This document shows positions 22,618-34,304 of a stretch of 64,000 bases of DNA, one piece after another. A program made the translations under genes and the position numbers. The notes under the pieces were generated by a model that was given only the letters and a program-made list of their open reading frames with translations, searched no databases and was not told where the DNA came from. The DNA lies in assembly GCA_032622095.1 (NCBI GenBank), contig CP136064.1, positions 250,081,827 through 250,145,826 of the forward strand, written 5' to 3'. The stretch is from Siphonodentalium dalli. Lineage: Eukaryota; Mollusca; Scaphopoda; Gadilida; Siphonodentaliidae. Position 1 is the first letter of the stretch. Every line of letters begins with the position of its first letter.

Positions 22618-22860
22618 CCCAGATAATTTCAGGATGATAACTTTAGTTATAGTTATCCGATTGTACATGTATATGGATTACACTAATGACAATACAGGTT
22701 AAGTTCGAATATGGATTCTTTCCGCACATTTTTATGGCAGTTATGGTCCTTGTCAAATTAGAATTTGCATATTAGATGTATTTTTGTTTCTTGATGATAA
22801 ATTAGGTAATAGTTATCTGTTTGTTTTCAAATCTGGTTCAGTTAAATAAATTCATAGACT
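22618..22860. repeat. Family K, two degenerate units
   Basis: TTCAGGATGATAACTTTAGT, GGTTAAGTTCGAATATGGAT, then a second TTGATGATAAATTAGGTAAT. Confidence 0.6.
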
Positions 22861-23212
22861 TAGAATTTTCATTTCTAAAAAAGTCGATCACTGTTCTTTG
22901 TAAACATTCCGGTCCACTTAGAAATGTTGCCATGGTTCTAAAATTAGAAACTAAAACACAAGTCATCTTCATGTGATCATGTAAGGTTTATGTTAGAGAA
23001 CATAATAAATCACATGATATAATCTTCCAAGAATGCCAAAAAATAGAAAACTTCTGATGTAAAGCCAACACTGGGAGTTACCCAAATGTTGATGATAAGC
23101 AACCATTCCAACACTTTAGTTTTAAATTGCTCTATTTGTCTGCCAGTACTATTACTGGTATGATATTTGTTTAAATCGTCAATTAACCCTTTACCCAACA
23201 GAAGGGCCCTGT

Positions 23213-23281
23213 GCCAATGCATTCTCTTATATATGCGAGTCGACCATAGGTTGCCTCGCATATGTAAGAGAATGCATTGGC
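23213..23281. repeat. 69-bp hairpin, left partner
   Basis: GCCAATGCATTCTCTTATAT then ATGCGAGTCGACC, pairing with the reversed half ending GAGAATGCATTGGC. Asymmetry is limited to the centre (GTCGACCATAGGTTGCC). Confidence 0.9.
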
Positions 23282-23360
23282 TTAACACATTAAAAATTAT
23301 AAAATTGTTAAAGAATGTAAGAAAAAATGGTAAAAAGTGTTAAAAAAAGATTTTTTTTAG

Positions 23361-23429
23361 GCCAATGCATTCTCTTATATATGCGAGGCGACCTATGGTC
23401 GACTCGCATATATAAGAGAATGCATTGGC
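23361..23429. repeat. 69-bp hairpin, right partner
   Basis: Reverse complement of the left partner apart from single changes: centre reads GAGGCGACCTATGGTCGACTC. Followed by CACAGGGC, matching GCCCTGTG before the left partner. Confidence 0.9.
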
Positions 23430-23872
23430 ACAGGGCATAACTGTAACTATCACAATGTGGTCAAGGAGCCGGTTTCAATGATATCCATATTTGTATGAGA
23501 CAGACCGAAGATATTTTAGGCTGTTCAAGCTTTATTTGGCCGGTTTGTTGGGTAAAGGGTTAACACTACAAGTATCTGTTTTGGATATTATGGGTTCAAG
23601 ACTCAAATTTATTATTTTGGTGTCAGGATTATATAAGAACATGCTATGTCAAACCCTTAATTGGAAGCCTTCCATTGGGTTGACTCTTGATGACTGTCAG
23701 TCTGTGTGCATCTATAGACATATGTTTTAGTATTTGGACACATCATTATGTTCATTATTTTCAATCATAAAATATCTGAGGGGTAACTCAGTCACCATAA
23801 TTTTATTTAATCAAAATCATGCATGCTTATTTTAATATTCAGTTCACATAGTATTATATGTATTTATATATG

Positions 23873-24089
23873 TACTGTAATGCCCCAAATAATCGACTCC
23901 TTAACCACAGCAGAATTATGGGAAATTTTTCAGGATTGAGTTGGAAATATGGCTTGTTGCCATTCATCGGAAAGCTCTCACTGAGAGCTTTCCGATGAAT
24001 GGCAACAAGCCATATTTTTGACTAAATCCTGAAAAATTACCCATAATTCTGCTGTGGTTAAGGAGTCGATTATTTAGGGCATTACTGTA
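23873..24089. mobile_element. Palindromic MITE family E, full copy
   Basis: Arms of about 108 bp: TACTGTAATGCCCCAAATAA, TCGACTCCTTAACCACAGCA, GGCTTGTTGCCATTCATCGG, reversed on the right, with a centre CTCTCACTGAGAG. Ends in TA. Confidence 0.92.
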
Positions 24090-24134
24090 GTTGTTTCTCA
24101 ATATGCATATGTTGTTTCAATGGCACCATGTTTA

Positions 24135-24341
24135 GTTAGCTCTTCCATGTCAGACTGGAGCTTCCTATAGGATAGGAGCCTCGCATATATAAGAGAATAC
24201 GTTGGCCTAACAATATTTACCTTGACCTTTTAAACCAGTGCATTCTCTTGTATATGGGAGGCTCCCTATTGGAGACTCACATTTATAAAAGAATGCGCTG
24301 GCACATGATCTTTAATACTGCACCCATCATTAAAGGGTTAA
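24135..24341. mobile_element. MITE family C (degenerate hairpin cassette)
   Basis: CTCTTCCATGTCAGACTGGA and AGCCTCGCATATATAAGAGA, then CAGTGCATTCTCTTGTATAT; right end AAAGGGTTAA. Diverged relatives of the hairpins are present. Right TTAA at 24338-24341. Confidence 0.6.
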
Positions 24342-24700
24342 AGTGATGTGAAACACTCCGGTAGTGGGATCAAATAGAAATGGAGAATAATCTTGTTCAA
24401 AGTAGTATTGTTTACAAATAGTATATCCAAATTGACAACACACACTGTCCTTCTTATATATGAATTAAATGCAGTGACTATTGATGGCGATATCATTTTC
24501 GTTAGCTTATCGCCAATAGATGCGTCCCGACTCGAGTAGTAAATATTTATAATTGAGCGTAGTTCTGACGATGTTTTCTATATAGTGGTCGATTTGCTTC
24601 AGATTTTCGGCGATGTTTGTAAAATGTTACATTCCTCCAGTTGTCATAGCGACTGAATACTAACTTATCAGTTTCACGCACCGGATTAAGTACATAATAT
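24341..24700. repeat. Repeat family F
   Basis: GTGATGTGAAACACTCCGGT, AATCTTGTTCAAAGTAGT, AAATTGACAACACACAC, ATAGATGCGTCCCGACTCGA, GATTTGCTTCAGATTTTCGG. Same order at 32087-32440; reversed at 56205-56522. Confidence 0.8.
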
Positions 24701-25055
24701 GTCTTTAAGAAACTAGTATTCTTTCCTTCACATCAAGAGTGTGCTGTTTTATCTGTTAGAGAAAACACACCTTTGCTTTGTTTTTCATCTCACTTTTATT
24801 TCTTCAAATGCATATTATGATCCTTTACAGAAACTATGACTATTCTAGATCTATTGTGCTTGATACTTCCACAGTAAGAAAAGTAAACAAAATTAGCATT
24901 CCTGCCTGCTACCAATGTACTCTCCCAAAGCCAACGAGGAGAAGATTTTAAGAAGGGGCTGACTTTATTTCTAATCCTCTGTTCCCACAAGTTTTTATAT
25001 GCAATTATGTGTTGTTTAAATGGGGACTGTACACTATATCTGGACTTTTATGGGA

Positions 25056-25338
25056 CCATATCCTTTATACTCAATAGTATATAAGCAACAAATGATTGAA
25101 TTTGAGCCATGGATTAGTGCAAAATACACTTGTGTGCTCTATGAACAATGCAAATAACATGGTAATTATAATGAAAATGAGTTTATGACTCAAGTCTTAA
25201 ACTCATTTTCCTTATAACTACCATGTTGTTTGCATGGTCTGTAGAGCACATCAGTGTATTTTGCACTAATCCATGGCTCAAATTCATTCATTTGTTGCAT
25301 ATACATTTAATATTATTATGTTGAGTATAAAAGGAGAT
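25056..25338. mobile_element. Palindromic element, ~130-bp arms
   Basis: Left words CAACAAATGATTGAATTTGA, GCCATGGATTAGTGCAAAAT and GAAAATGAGTTTATGACT are found reversed on the right around a centre near 25195. Confidence 0.85.
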
Positions 25339-25630
25339 CAGTCCTTCGAATTTGGAAAACGTAGGGACGCGATATATCGCTCGGAGCTTTTGGGATTTGC
25401 GCGCGCCTTTTTTGAGGGAGCACAATTCAAATTATCATCGATGAAATGATTACTGAATAAAGACAAACACAAGTATTAAATAATGATACACACGTATAAT
25501 TCCAAGTGTGGCAACAGAAACAGAAATAAAAACGTATGTTTATATTGAATAATAGTACAATAGTACACGACTCCACATGATAAAATCAACAATCCGGCAA
25601 TCCCGGTGAATCTGATCACGGTAACCGTAA

Positions 25631-26241
25631 TTAGTCGACTTCCGCGTCTGAGAGCGCATGCTCATCAGACTCGCTTAAAACTTCAAACTCGGAAGTGGAA
25701 TCCGAATCGTTACCAAAATCAGATTCACCGGAATCCGACGATTCAACCCTCTTTCGCTTTGATAGTATCGGAATTTCGGTGGAGGCTTGGCCACGTATTT
25801 TGTCCAACTTTACGATACAATTGACATGGCGCGCACACGATTTGCACCATATCTTATTCACGATGACACGGCCATTATTCAAATGAATAGGCGAATCCCG
25901 CATGCCGAAACATCAAACGATGCCGCCAAAGAATTGACACGCTTTTTGCGGGAACTCGCACGTGCAGCAGTTGTGACGAGGTGTCACCCCAATCATTGAG
26001 TGCGAAAGACACCGCTTTGATCTTTGTTACCAGGTTCGTAATCAACATCATGACTGCTGAGAAAGATACATGGTGAATAGTCTTGTTGGCGTTTAACCAT
26101 TGGTGTGTTTGTTAAAATCTCGTTTAAATTCCGAGGCGCGCATTTGAAATTTTCCGCCTGCGCATTTAATAACTCGCTGGTTTTTAGATCCGCAAGTGCA
26201 ATTGCGCGCCTCAAAATCGAAGGACTGGGAGATGGTCCCAT
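25631..26241 (-). CDS. Hypothetical acidic protein or transposon-derived ORF pair, unrecognised
   Basis: Two minus-strand open frames lie in a stretch richer in CpG than its surroundings. The downstream one (25631-25903, 90 residues) has a W-C-x-x-C pair (KIWCKSCARH), a basic KRKRVE stretch and a Ser/Asp/Glu-rich tail ending DAEVD. The upstream one (25993-26241, 82 residues) includes NFKCAPRNLNEILTNTP. A stop separates the downstream ATG from the frame above it; a third frame between them also has paired Cys residues (NCCTCEFP), suggesting frameshifts or a missed splice. The layout could be a zinc-finger-like host exon or a decayed transposon gene. I recognise no family. Confidence 0.3.
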
Positions 26242-26480
26242 GAATGGCCAGATTTATTGTACAGTACCCCTTTAATCCAATGTCGTGATTAATCACATTA
26301 TAATTATTATTTAATAATGGAGAATGAATATTGTGTATGCAAATTAAAATGCTTAACATAAAATGTACATGTGTATAAATATTTGGTAAACTAGGTTCCA
26401 GTACACTGTACTTAAATAACATGGAGTCCAGTAATGACTGAGTAACAGTTGTGAATTTTACATTTATAAATATCCTTCAT

Positions 26481-26942
26481 ATGTGACCCACCGTATCAAA
26501 TCCAGTCGGAAGTCGGGATTGTTTTACCCTGTGCCAATGCATTCTCTTATATATGCGAGTCGACCATAGGTCGCCTCGCATATATAAGAGAATGCATTGG
26601 CCTAACAATTTTTTACAATTTTAATAATTTGTTCTTGTATTCTTTAACAATTTTATAATTTCACCCATACAGAGCCCCAGACAAACATGAGCAGACGACA
26701 CTCTTCTATGTGCTTCTATATATGTGTGGGGCTCCCTGCAGGGTAATGGATGTTTTTTTATTTTATGTCCTAAAATTTTTAAGAAACATTTATTTAAAAA
26801 ACATGATAAAAAATTGTTAGGCCAATTCATTCTCTTATATATGCGAGGCGACCTATGGTCGACTCGCATATATAAGAGAATGCATTGGCACAGGGTAAAA
26901 AAATCCCGACTTCCGGCTGGATTTGATATGGCGGGTCACATA
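26481..26942. mobile_element. MITE family D carrying the same hairpin cassette
   Basis: Ends ATGTGACCCACCGTATCAAA and (right) ATTTGATATGGCGGGTCACA; next inward CAGTCGGAAGTCGGGAT and its reverse. Between them lie two hairpins (26533-26601, 26821-26889) flanked by CCCTGTG and CACAGGG. Its ends are unrelated to family B. The spacer between hairpins differs from family B and holds a CAGAGCCCCAGACAAACATG stretch. Confidence 0.88.
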
Positions 26943-27076
26943 TTTTGTTTCTGGATCTCAAACGAAAATGTTCACATCTAGTCATAATCTAAATATATTA
27001 ATCGAATTGTGGAATTTGTCTCATGTGTTACAATTATTGCCGCAATTACTATATAATAAAATATATGCTTACAGAA

Positions 27077-27522
27077 TTAAAGGTACTCAATCAGATCAGA
27101 CGCTCCTAAATTACTATTTCTTTGGCTTTGGGGGTAAAAAATATTTGATTCGATCGCGGAACCTACCCATCAACGCTCAGAGTGATCAGATATCGATTTT
27201 TGAAGTTGTTATTTCTATTGTTTGTGGCCCAGGATGGTCTCGGTCAAAATTGCGGATGAAGATGGATAACTCTAAAATCAAGAAGTTATTACTACCATTT
27301 GATTTTAGAGTTATCCATCTTCATCCGCAATTTGTCTGTTTGACCACGTGTTTCTAGACCAATTATTAGTGCACATCTCGAGAAATAACAAACTTCAAAA
27401 ATCAATATCTGATCACTCTGAGCTTTGATGGGTGGGTTCCTCAACTCGAATCAAATATTTTTTACCCCCGAAGCCAAAGAAATAATAATTTAGGAGCGTC
27501 TGATCGGATTGTGTACCTTTAA
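27077..27522. mobile_element. Palindromic MITE family G, full copy
   Basis: TTAA ends, AAAGGTACTCAATCAGATCA left and TCTGATCGGATTGTGTACCT right. Inverted arms of about 200 bp share CAACGCTCAGAGTGATCAGA and ATGAAGATGGATAACTCTAA. Relatives at 41672-42126 and 46549-46930, with fragments near 29640, 30120 and 33950. Confidence 0.88.
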
Positions 27523-27538
27523 TCCAAAATTGAATATT

Positions 27539-27779
27539 GTTATCCCTTCCATGACTGGAGCTTCCTGAAATTTTGTTAAAACCATGTACCAATGTATTAT
27601 CTTATATATGTGAGTCTCCCATAGGGAGCCTCGCAAATATAACAGAATACATTGGCCTGAAAATATTTACATTGACCTTGTAAGCCAGTGCATTATCTTA
27701 TACAGTATATATAATAGCATGCACTGGCACATTGTCTTTAATGCTGCACCAGTGCATGTTCCGGTCATGAAAAGGTTAA
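27539..27779. mobile_element. MITE family C with degenerate hairpins
   Basis: TTAT...TTAA borders; CCCTTCCATGACTGGAGCTT left and TTCCGGTCATGAAAAGG right. The first hairpin keeps CTTATATATGTGAGTCTCCC; the second has decayed. Confidence 0.7.
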
Positions 27780-27987
27780 AGAATAATTTTAGTGTCTTGT
27801 ACATGCATGGCCAGGAACCTGTCATAATGTGGTAACAAATAGCTGCAATATTCAGCCTTGAAAAATGATTCGCGGAAAGGATTCATTGTGAGCTAGCAAA
27901 TTTGTGTGATATTTAGCTCATTCGCTATCTTTTTGGCTGAGTTATTTATATAGATGAAAAAAACAATGAATACTAACTTCGATGTGA

Positions 27988-28203
27988 TACAGTAATGCTC
28001 TAATTAATCGACTCCTTAACCACAGCAGAATTATGGGTAATTTTTCAGGATATAGTCGGAAATATGGCTTGTTGCCATTCATCGGAAAGCTCTCACTGAG
28101 GCTTTCCGATGAATGGCAACAAGCCATATTTCAGACTAAATCCTGAAAAATTACCCATAAATCTGATGTGGTTAAGGAGTCGATTAATTAGGGCATTACT
28201 GTA
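27988..28203. mobile_element. Palindromic MITE family E, full copy
   Basis: TACAGTAATGCTCTAATTAA to TTAATTAGGGCATTACTGTA with the same arms as 23873-24089 and a centre CTCTCACTGAGG. Confidence 0.9.
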
Positions 28204-28209
28204 CTTCTT

Positions 28210-29139
28210 GCTGCCATTTTTGAGCAAATTTTTTATGTAGGTTCCAGCAGGTTCCAGGCTGATTATATCTTCACCGTGTGAGAAAGCTGTAATTTGATTC
28301 TAAATAAATATTGGATCCTTGATATTCCCATGAATGGACAGTGACATGCTGTCGGATATTGGTGCCATGAACCAGGGAATATCAGGGATCATGGTTGTAT
28401 TTTGTTGTATATCTTGTGGGTATCACACTATTATCAAGGCAACCCTAGAAGTTTTTATGTATTTGAGATTCAGAAGAAATGCCTTCTTGACTTATGCCTA
28501 TTTTCACAATGATTAATGACCTTTTTAATTCATCAGAATCAATTTTGGCATTTGTTGCAGCAATAACACCTTGTGGAATCTGAAAATATGTCACATGACC
28601 GCGATTTGGAAAAAAACATGTTTTCACACTTATTTGAGGTAATTTTTGTCAAATTTTGATTATATTTGACCCTGTATTGTAAAAATCTGGCTTCATGTAT
28701 TTCGCTGGAAATTCAGGAATGAAACATGAAACATTATTGTACTTTGAAAATAACCACAAAAATAGGTTGTCCATTTTCTTTTCTCACAATAGCCTCACAT
28801 GCATGATACTTCTGGATTCATAGAAAAACAGGGAGGTAATTTTGGCAGATTTGGACGTCAGCACTATAGATCTTGATGACTCGACAGAGGTCAGGTCATA
28901 TCAAGATAGCAAAAATCTGTCTGGAAGCTTGGACAAACTAACCAAATAAGCCTGTATGTGTATGGCTAATGACCCCTGTGGGGGGGGGGGGGGGGGGGTC
29001 TCGATAGTGAAAAGACATCATAGTATTGTATTATAGCATTGTGTTTATTGTCACAGTAATATGTTATGTATCTTTGTCCTTGTTTCAAAGGAATTAGTCC
29101 AATGTGCTCAAAAGTTATTTTGCTTCTTTTTTTTCCTGA
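28210..29139. other. No gene seen; G19 homopolymer
   Basis: AT-rich sequence without recognised exon. A run of 19 G at 28980-28998 could form a G-quadruplex. A 60-residue plus frame at 28334 has no recognised domain. Confidence 0.5.
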
Positions 29140-29534
29140 CTAACCCTTTACCCAACAGAAGGGCCCTGTGCCAATGCATTCTCTTATATATGCGAGTCGA
29201 CCATAGGTCGCCTCGCATATATAAGAGAATGCATTGGCTTAACACATTAAAAATTATTAAATTGTTAAAGAATGTAAGAAAAAATGGTAAAAAGTGTTAA
29301 AAAAAGATTTTTTTTAGGCCAATGCATTCTCTTATATATGCGACCTATGGTCGACTCGCATATATAAGAGAATGCATTGGCACAGGGCATAACTGTAACT
29401 ATCACAATGTGGTCAAGGAGCCGGTTCCAATGATATCCATATTTGTATGGTTCTATTGAGACAGACCGAAGATATTTTAAGCTGTTGAAGCTTTATTTGG
29501 CAGGTTTTGGCCGTTTTGTTGGGTAAAGGGCTAA
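29140..29534. mobile_element. MITE family B, second copy, CTAA on both sides
   Basis: Ends and interior match 23183-23563, but the flanking tetramer is CTAA at both ends (29140-29143 and 29531-29534). Right hairpin (29318-29381) lacks five bases of the GAGGC block near its centre. It keeps a GGTTCTATTGAGACAGACCG stretch that is shortened in the first copy. Confidence 0.9.
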
Positions 29535-29599
29535 AGTAACATGGCAAGTTATACTATCATTATATAAAGCCCACAATCACTATGAAGTGCAATAGAGGG

Positions 29600-30285
29600 G
29601 GCAGGCTGTTGAAAGTTACAAACATATATTCTGCATCTTAAAAATACATAATCCGATTTGATGGTCCCTGTATCCTCTAGTTACAACAACAATGGAATTT
29701 AACCAAAAGCCGAATTAGTTATCCAAATTAATGTATTATCAATAAATACTCCACAACAATATCAAGCACGATATGATATATGCCGAAAAAGTCCTATAAT
29801 AAGTTTTTTCTTGGCAGTTTGTAGTGTGAGCTAATGTGGTTTTCAACTTCCATATATGGTGATGCCTACATAATTAGTGGACATTAGTAACCAGCATGCT
29901 GTTATATAACATGTCTATTTGCATGAATAAAACATGATTACCACTTCGCAAATTAGTCTGTGCATGTATCCGCAAGTCATCTATCACAAGTTAACTTATT
30001 TGTTGTTGCTGGCAACTGACATTGCATGACCTTTCGAACTCTCGTGACGGCATCCGGACATGTCCATATATTTCTGGTAGAAGATCATTGTAATTTTTGC
30101 TAGGCTGCCAAATACTTGGTGTGGTGAAAAAAATAACAGATTTAAAAAATCTGATAACTATGAGGTTTGATGGGTGGGGTTTTTTTTACTCAAATCAAAT
30201 CTTTTTAACCCCGAAGTGGAAGAAATAATAATTTAGTGGTATTAAATCGGACTATATATCTTTAAAATCTATGCTTTCCCAATTA
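29600..30285. repeat. Family G fragments
   Basis: AATCCGATTTGATGGTCCCT (29649), GATTTAAAAAATCTGATAAC with TGAGGTTTGATGGGTGGGGT (30140) and TTTTTAACCCCGAAGTGGAA match parts of 27077-27522. The section between is unassigned. Confidence 0.6.
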
Positions 30286-30289
30286 GATT

Positions 30290-30560
30290 TAAAGGGACAC
30301 AATGCCTTCGAAGTGGAATAACAAAGTCTGTAAAACAACAAGTACATGAAATAATAAAATGAAATTGTTCTTATTTTCATTATAAACCAGGTAAAGGTAA
30401 AAGCATTAAAAAATATTCTGAATTCAGACTAAAATATTTTAACTTACTACTTGTTTAGCGATATATCTTAACAAATCACTGTAACATTTTTTTTACATAA
30501 CAATGGTTTAAACACTAAAAATTGTGTTCATATCTTCTGACACGGGCCCACAACTCAGAT
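30290..30560. repeat. Repeat family M
   Basis: GGGACACAATGCCTTCGAAG, followed by AATATTCTGAATTCAGA and TCTTAACAAATCACTGTAAC. A relative lies at 48884-49130 (GGCATAAGGCCTTCGTGGTG). Confidence 0.55.
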
Positions 30561-30785
30561 TTATAATTTTACAACCCAGAAACTCCTTAAAAAGCATTGA
30601 TGCACCTTGTGCATCATTGAAGACATTGTGCTTATTTCACTATATTTCAAACAGATATTTCATTTTTCAGCAACTAAGCCCCTTTTGAAGTATTCAACTT
30701 TCAATATTATTAATAAATTCAGCACTCTTTTCAGTAAACAAACATCTGAACTACCCCGGATATAGTGTGTCTGACATTTCCAAAA

Positions 30786-31065
30786 CGAGGTCTCCAAAGG
30801 GTGAATTGCTACCCCACACAGTGGGCTAGCATCACCAAATTCACCCTCTTGGGACCTCATTTGCAGAAGATAAAATGTATAATCAAGGTGACTAATGGGT
30901 GAACATCACCAACTTCAACTGGGAACTTCAATCTGATCCTAGGTCTCCCATAGCAGTTGAGGCCTGAGGAGAATTAGGTCCCCATAGGGTGATGATATAC
31001 CGCTGTGTGAAGTAGCGTCATTAAACTCACCCTCTAGGGACCTCATTCTGCAAAAGTCAGACACA
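30786..31065. repeat. Family N, two head-to-head copies
   Basis: AGGTCTCCAAAGGGTGAATT and AATTCACCCTCTTGGGACCT, then GGTCCCCATAGGGTGATGAT and CACCCTCTAGGGACCTCATT. Related sequence at 4400, 37100-37186 and 39400-39540. Confidence 0.7.
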
Positions 31066-31283
31066 CTATATCCAGACTTGACTGTAATTTATATCATATG
31101 ATTCACCAATTTTCAGTATTTCATTTCTCATTTAATATGTCACTTCCATTCCTCATTTGCATCTTGTTTCATTCTATTGATGATTTGCTAAAATCAAAAT
31201 AAATCTTGTATGGAAATTACAGTTGTTGTAAATATTGCAAATGCAACTCACCTAGTACAATGTTTAGATTATACCAATGTTTT

Positions 31284-31551
31284 TTAACCATTTCATGACG
31301 GGAGCTGTGCTGGTGCAGCATTAAATACCCTGTGCCAGTGCGTTCTCTTATATATGTGAGTCTCACATAGGGAGCTTCACATACATGTATATGACAGAAT
31401 GCACTGGCTTACAAGGTCATGGTAAATATTGTTAGGCCAATGTATTCTCTTATATATGCGATGCTCCCTATGGGAGACTCGCATATATAAGACAATGCAT
31501 TGGCACAGGATTTTCGCAACATTTTAGGAAGTTCCAGTCATGAAGGGTTAA
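31284..31551. mobile_element. MITE family C, best copy
   Basis: TTAA borders, CCATTTCATGACGGGAGCTG and AAGTTCCAGTCATGAAGGG ends, with two diverged hairpins (31335-31408 and 31436-31505) and the CCCTGTG/CACAGG brackets. Confidence 0.75.
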
Positions 31552-31559
31552 GCAATGCC

Positions 31560-32085
31560 TGGGGAGAAAGTGTGCCTTTCAAAGCTCTTGTACTGAAAGA
31601 TTGTCTGTCACTTCCTATAAAAGGTTTATAATGTTTCCTGGGTATAAAATAATAAATATGAATAAAAGACACCTGTCCACAAATGCTTCTATCAATTAAT
31701 ATTGATCTTATTTCGACTTTTCTGGTATAATATTTTGGGAGCATAGCAAGCAGGAGAACTCTATCTGACATCGCCAGAACATATGATGATGGACTGTTCT
31801 AAAAATAGTAACGACAAAATGTCCCAATTGATTATCGCATTATATAATAGAATGCTGATATAAGATCAATATTAATTGATAGAAGCATTTCAAGACAGGT
31901 GTCATCGACTTATATTTATTATTTTATTCCCCGGAAACTATATAAAAACATATTTAGAAACAGATAATCCATCTTTAAAAAAAATTTATGCTGAATATTC
32001 ACTTACACCTTAATTCACTACTCTTGTGTGCAAAATAGAAGTGCATGGTTGAATATAAGTGCAGGGTGGAAATTTCTGGAAAATT
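31560..32085. other. Imperfect inverted repeat, no gene
   Basis: CTTCTATCAATTAATATTGA (31686) and TCAATATTAATTGATAGAAG (31866) are inverted, with GACACCTGTCCAC and GACAGGTGTCATC outside, about 200 bp long in all. Confidence 0.6.
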
Positions 32086-32086
32086 T

Positions 32087-32440
32087 AAAGTGATGTTAAA
32101 CACTCCAATAGGGTGTTCAAATAGAAATGGTGAATAATCTTGTTCAAAGTAGTTAATTTTACAAATATTATATCTAAATTGACAACACACACCATCATTA
32201 GTATGTATTAATTAAATGAGGTGACTCTCAATAGTGAAATTTTGTTCGTTAGTTTGTTGCCGATAGATGCGTCCCAAATCGAGTAGTAAATATTTACATT
32301 GAGCCTAGTTTAGACGATGTTTTCTATTGAGTGGTGCAGTCGATTTGCTTCAGATTTTCGGCCTGTGGTATTAGAATGTTGCATTCCTCCAATTGGCATA
32401 GTGCCTGAATACTAACTTTTCAGTTTCACGCACCCGAACA
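32087..32440. repeat. Repeat family F
   Basis: AAAGTGATGTTAAACACTCC, AATCTTGTTCAAAGTAGTTA and TAGATGCGTCCCAAATCGAG. Same orientation as 24341. Confidence 0.75.
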
Positions 32441-32459
32441 AGTCTTTAATAATAGTGCA

Positions 32460-33180
32460 AAAGCGGAATAGAAGTGAGTTGTGGAAACATATCAATTCTC
32501 ACAGAAAAGCCGTAATCATGTGGAAGATGGAATTTGTTCAATATTTAATAACTTGAACAATTATTTTATGTAGACTTGAGTATGAAGCAAGTTTTCACAT
32601 GCTTAAAATTGATACATGCACAGGAAAATATGACCTATGATATGTCTACATGCCCTGTGTGCGCAACATCTCAAATTAAAAATCCACATTTTTTTTTTAT
32701 TTACAATTTGTAAAGCATTTGTTAATCAAATTTAAAACAGACGATTCAATTTTTTTAAACATGCAGACCCAAATAAGCATCATGCAGGGTTGATTTTTCT
32801 CACATAATTAATAAACGTACAGGTACCTTTATTTGGCACACAAGAGTAATGTTCTTTGAATATATCAGCTTTCTCTGAACTAAAGGGGAAACTTTTACGG
32901 AAATGAAGTGGGTGTAATTATACCAAAGAATATAAGAAAATCCATGCTTTCGGTTGTCCAAATCATTGTGTGGGAATTCATTTAGTAAATATTACAAACT
33001 CCTTGAGTACTGTTTGTTGTTTGTAGAAAATTTCAAAGGATTTCAAGACTGATTCTGTCGTCTTCTTCTTAAAACTCACCGTAGGTTTTCAGACATTATT
33101 ATTAACGTAAATTCTCTGAGATGGAAGTGGAAAATTACTCTTGATAAGTGGACTTACAGACAGAACACAACTCGCATCTT
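32460..33180. other. No gene seen
   Basis: AT-rich sequence with poly(A)/(T) runs; no exon, long repeat or TIR recognised. Confidence 0.4.
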
Positions 33181-33390
33181 AATCGTTAATCTTTTATCGA
33201 ATGAGTTGAAGACGGTGCAATGATATATATCATGAAAGATAAATGATGCTAGATTATGATGCAAGTTGCGTTCTGTATTTATTTCCCCACCCTTGTGTTG
33301 GATAAGTTTAATTCATGGCTGTGACTACCATTGATACTATAACTACCTTGATTGTCATTTAAGTCTGATGAAAAACCGGTAATTATCTGT
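33180..33390. repeat. Repeat family L, inverted copy
   Basis: TCTTTTATCGAATGAGTTGA, TTGATACTATAACTACC, AGTCTGATGAAAAACC, reverse order of 21690-21960. Confidence 0.65.
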
Positions 33391-33739
33391 GCATCACCCA
33401 AGTGGATTGTTGATGTTAACTTGAAGTAGTTCCGGCTTGTATTCCTCTTGTGGTTCCATTGAATACATGTGTCTCAAACCAGCAGGTGTGGAATAAAATG
33501 TGTTAATGCTTCCGTCATAAAAAAGAAGCAGGGAACAGTCTCTATATGTTTATTAGTGAGAAGTGAACTGTTGTTAGAGATAATTCATAGAGGCTGAAGT
33601 TCAATTTACATCCCAAACTCAGCCTTCAATGATCCAATAAGTACAAGAGCTAATTTATAACCCCAATATAATCAGTAATTATACACCATATATATGCTCA
33701 GAAAGTACACCTCCAATACACTGTTTGGAGAGACACATG

Positions 33740-33890
33740 GTGGAAAATGAGGGAGAAGGCAATTCTCCCAAGGACAACAACAGGGAGAAGTGACCCACTT
33801 TAATGAGGGAGAAGGCACTTCTCTCAAGGTCAAAAACAGGGAGAAGTGACCCATTTTAAGGAGAAGTTATCTCCCTCCCACATCTCCCTC
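33740..33890. repeat. Tandem GGGAGAAG-rich repeat
   Basis: TGAGGGAGAAGGCAATTCTC and TGAGGGAGAAGGCACTTCTC each followed by ACAGGGAGAAGTGACCCA: two ~60-bp units. Confidence 0.75.
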
Positions 33891-34150
33891 TTTGCTTGTC
33901 GTTGAAAAGGAGTAATCTGAAAAAAATAATAGATGCAACATGTTTAAAGGACCTCAACCCGATTTGATGGTCCCCATATCAACAGATTCCAATAACAACA
34001 ACATTTTTTTAAATGCTTCTTCTGTTATGCGGATTATGCATCTTTAAGGAAGCCTTTTAATGAAGAAAAACACCATTCTTAATGAGGAATGTAATAACCA
34101 TTGTAACACATGGACTGCCACTTTCTTCTGTCTTTCCACTCTTTTGGAAG

Positions 34151-34304
34151 TTAGTTCTTCCTGGACGTTGGGCTCTTTGGACTTCTGTTGACATGACGTC
34201 GCTGTAGCCCTTTGACCACTATCGCCCTAAGTTCTTCTCTTGTCATCGGTCTGTCTGTGGCTGTCTCATCGACAATTTCTTGTAGAAGTGTATCCTCTTC
34301 ATCA
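34151..34304 (-). CDS. ODAD1: ODAD1 exon 9 (terminal)
   Basis: 154 nt after TTCACTTCAG. It encodes DEEDTLLQEIVDETATDRPM, then TREELRAIVVKGLQRR and a basic tail ending SPTSRKN, stop TAA 34151-34153. The PM-x-REEL motif is conserved in the family C-terminus. A possible ATTAAA poly(A) signal lies at 34056-34061 on the minus strand. Confidence 0.93.

Larger units (their letters stand above)
23183..23563. mobile_element. piggyBac-like MITE family B with double-hairpin cassette
   Basis: TTAA on both sides (23183-23186, 23560-23563), ends CCCTTTACCCAACA and TGTTGGGTAAAGGG. The interior has two ~69-bp palindromes (23213-23281 and 23361-23429) that are reverse complements of each other. Sister copies at 29140-29534 and 35691-36090. 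Confidence 0.88.
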
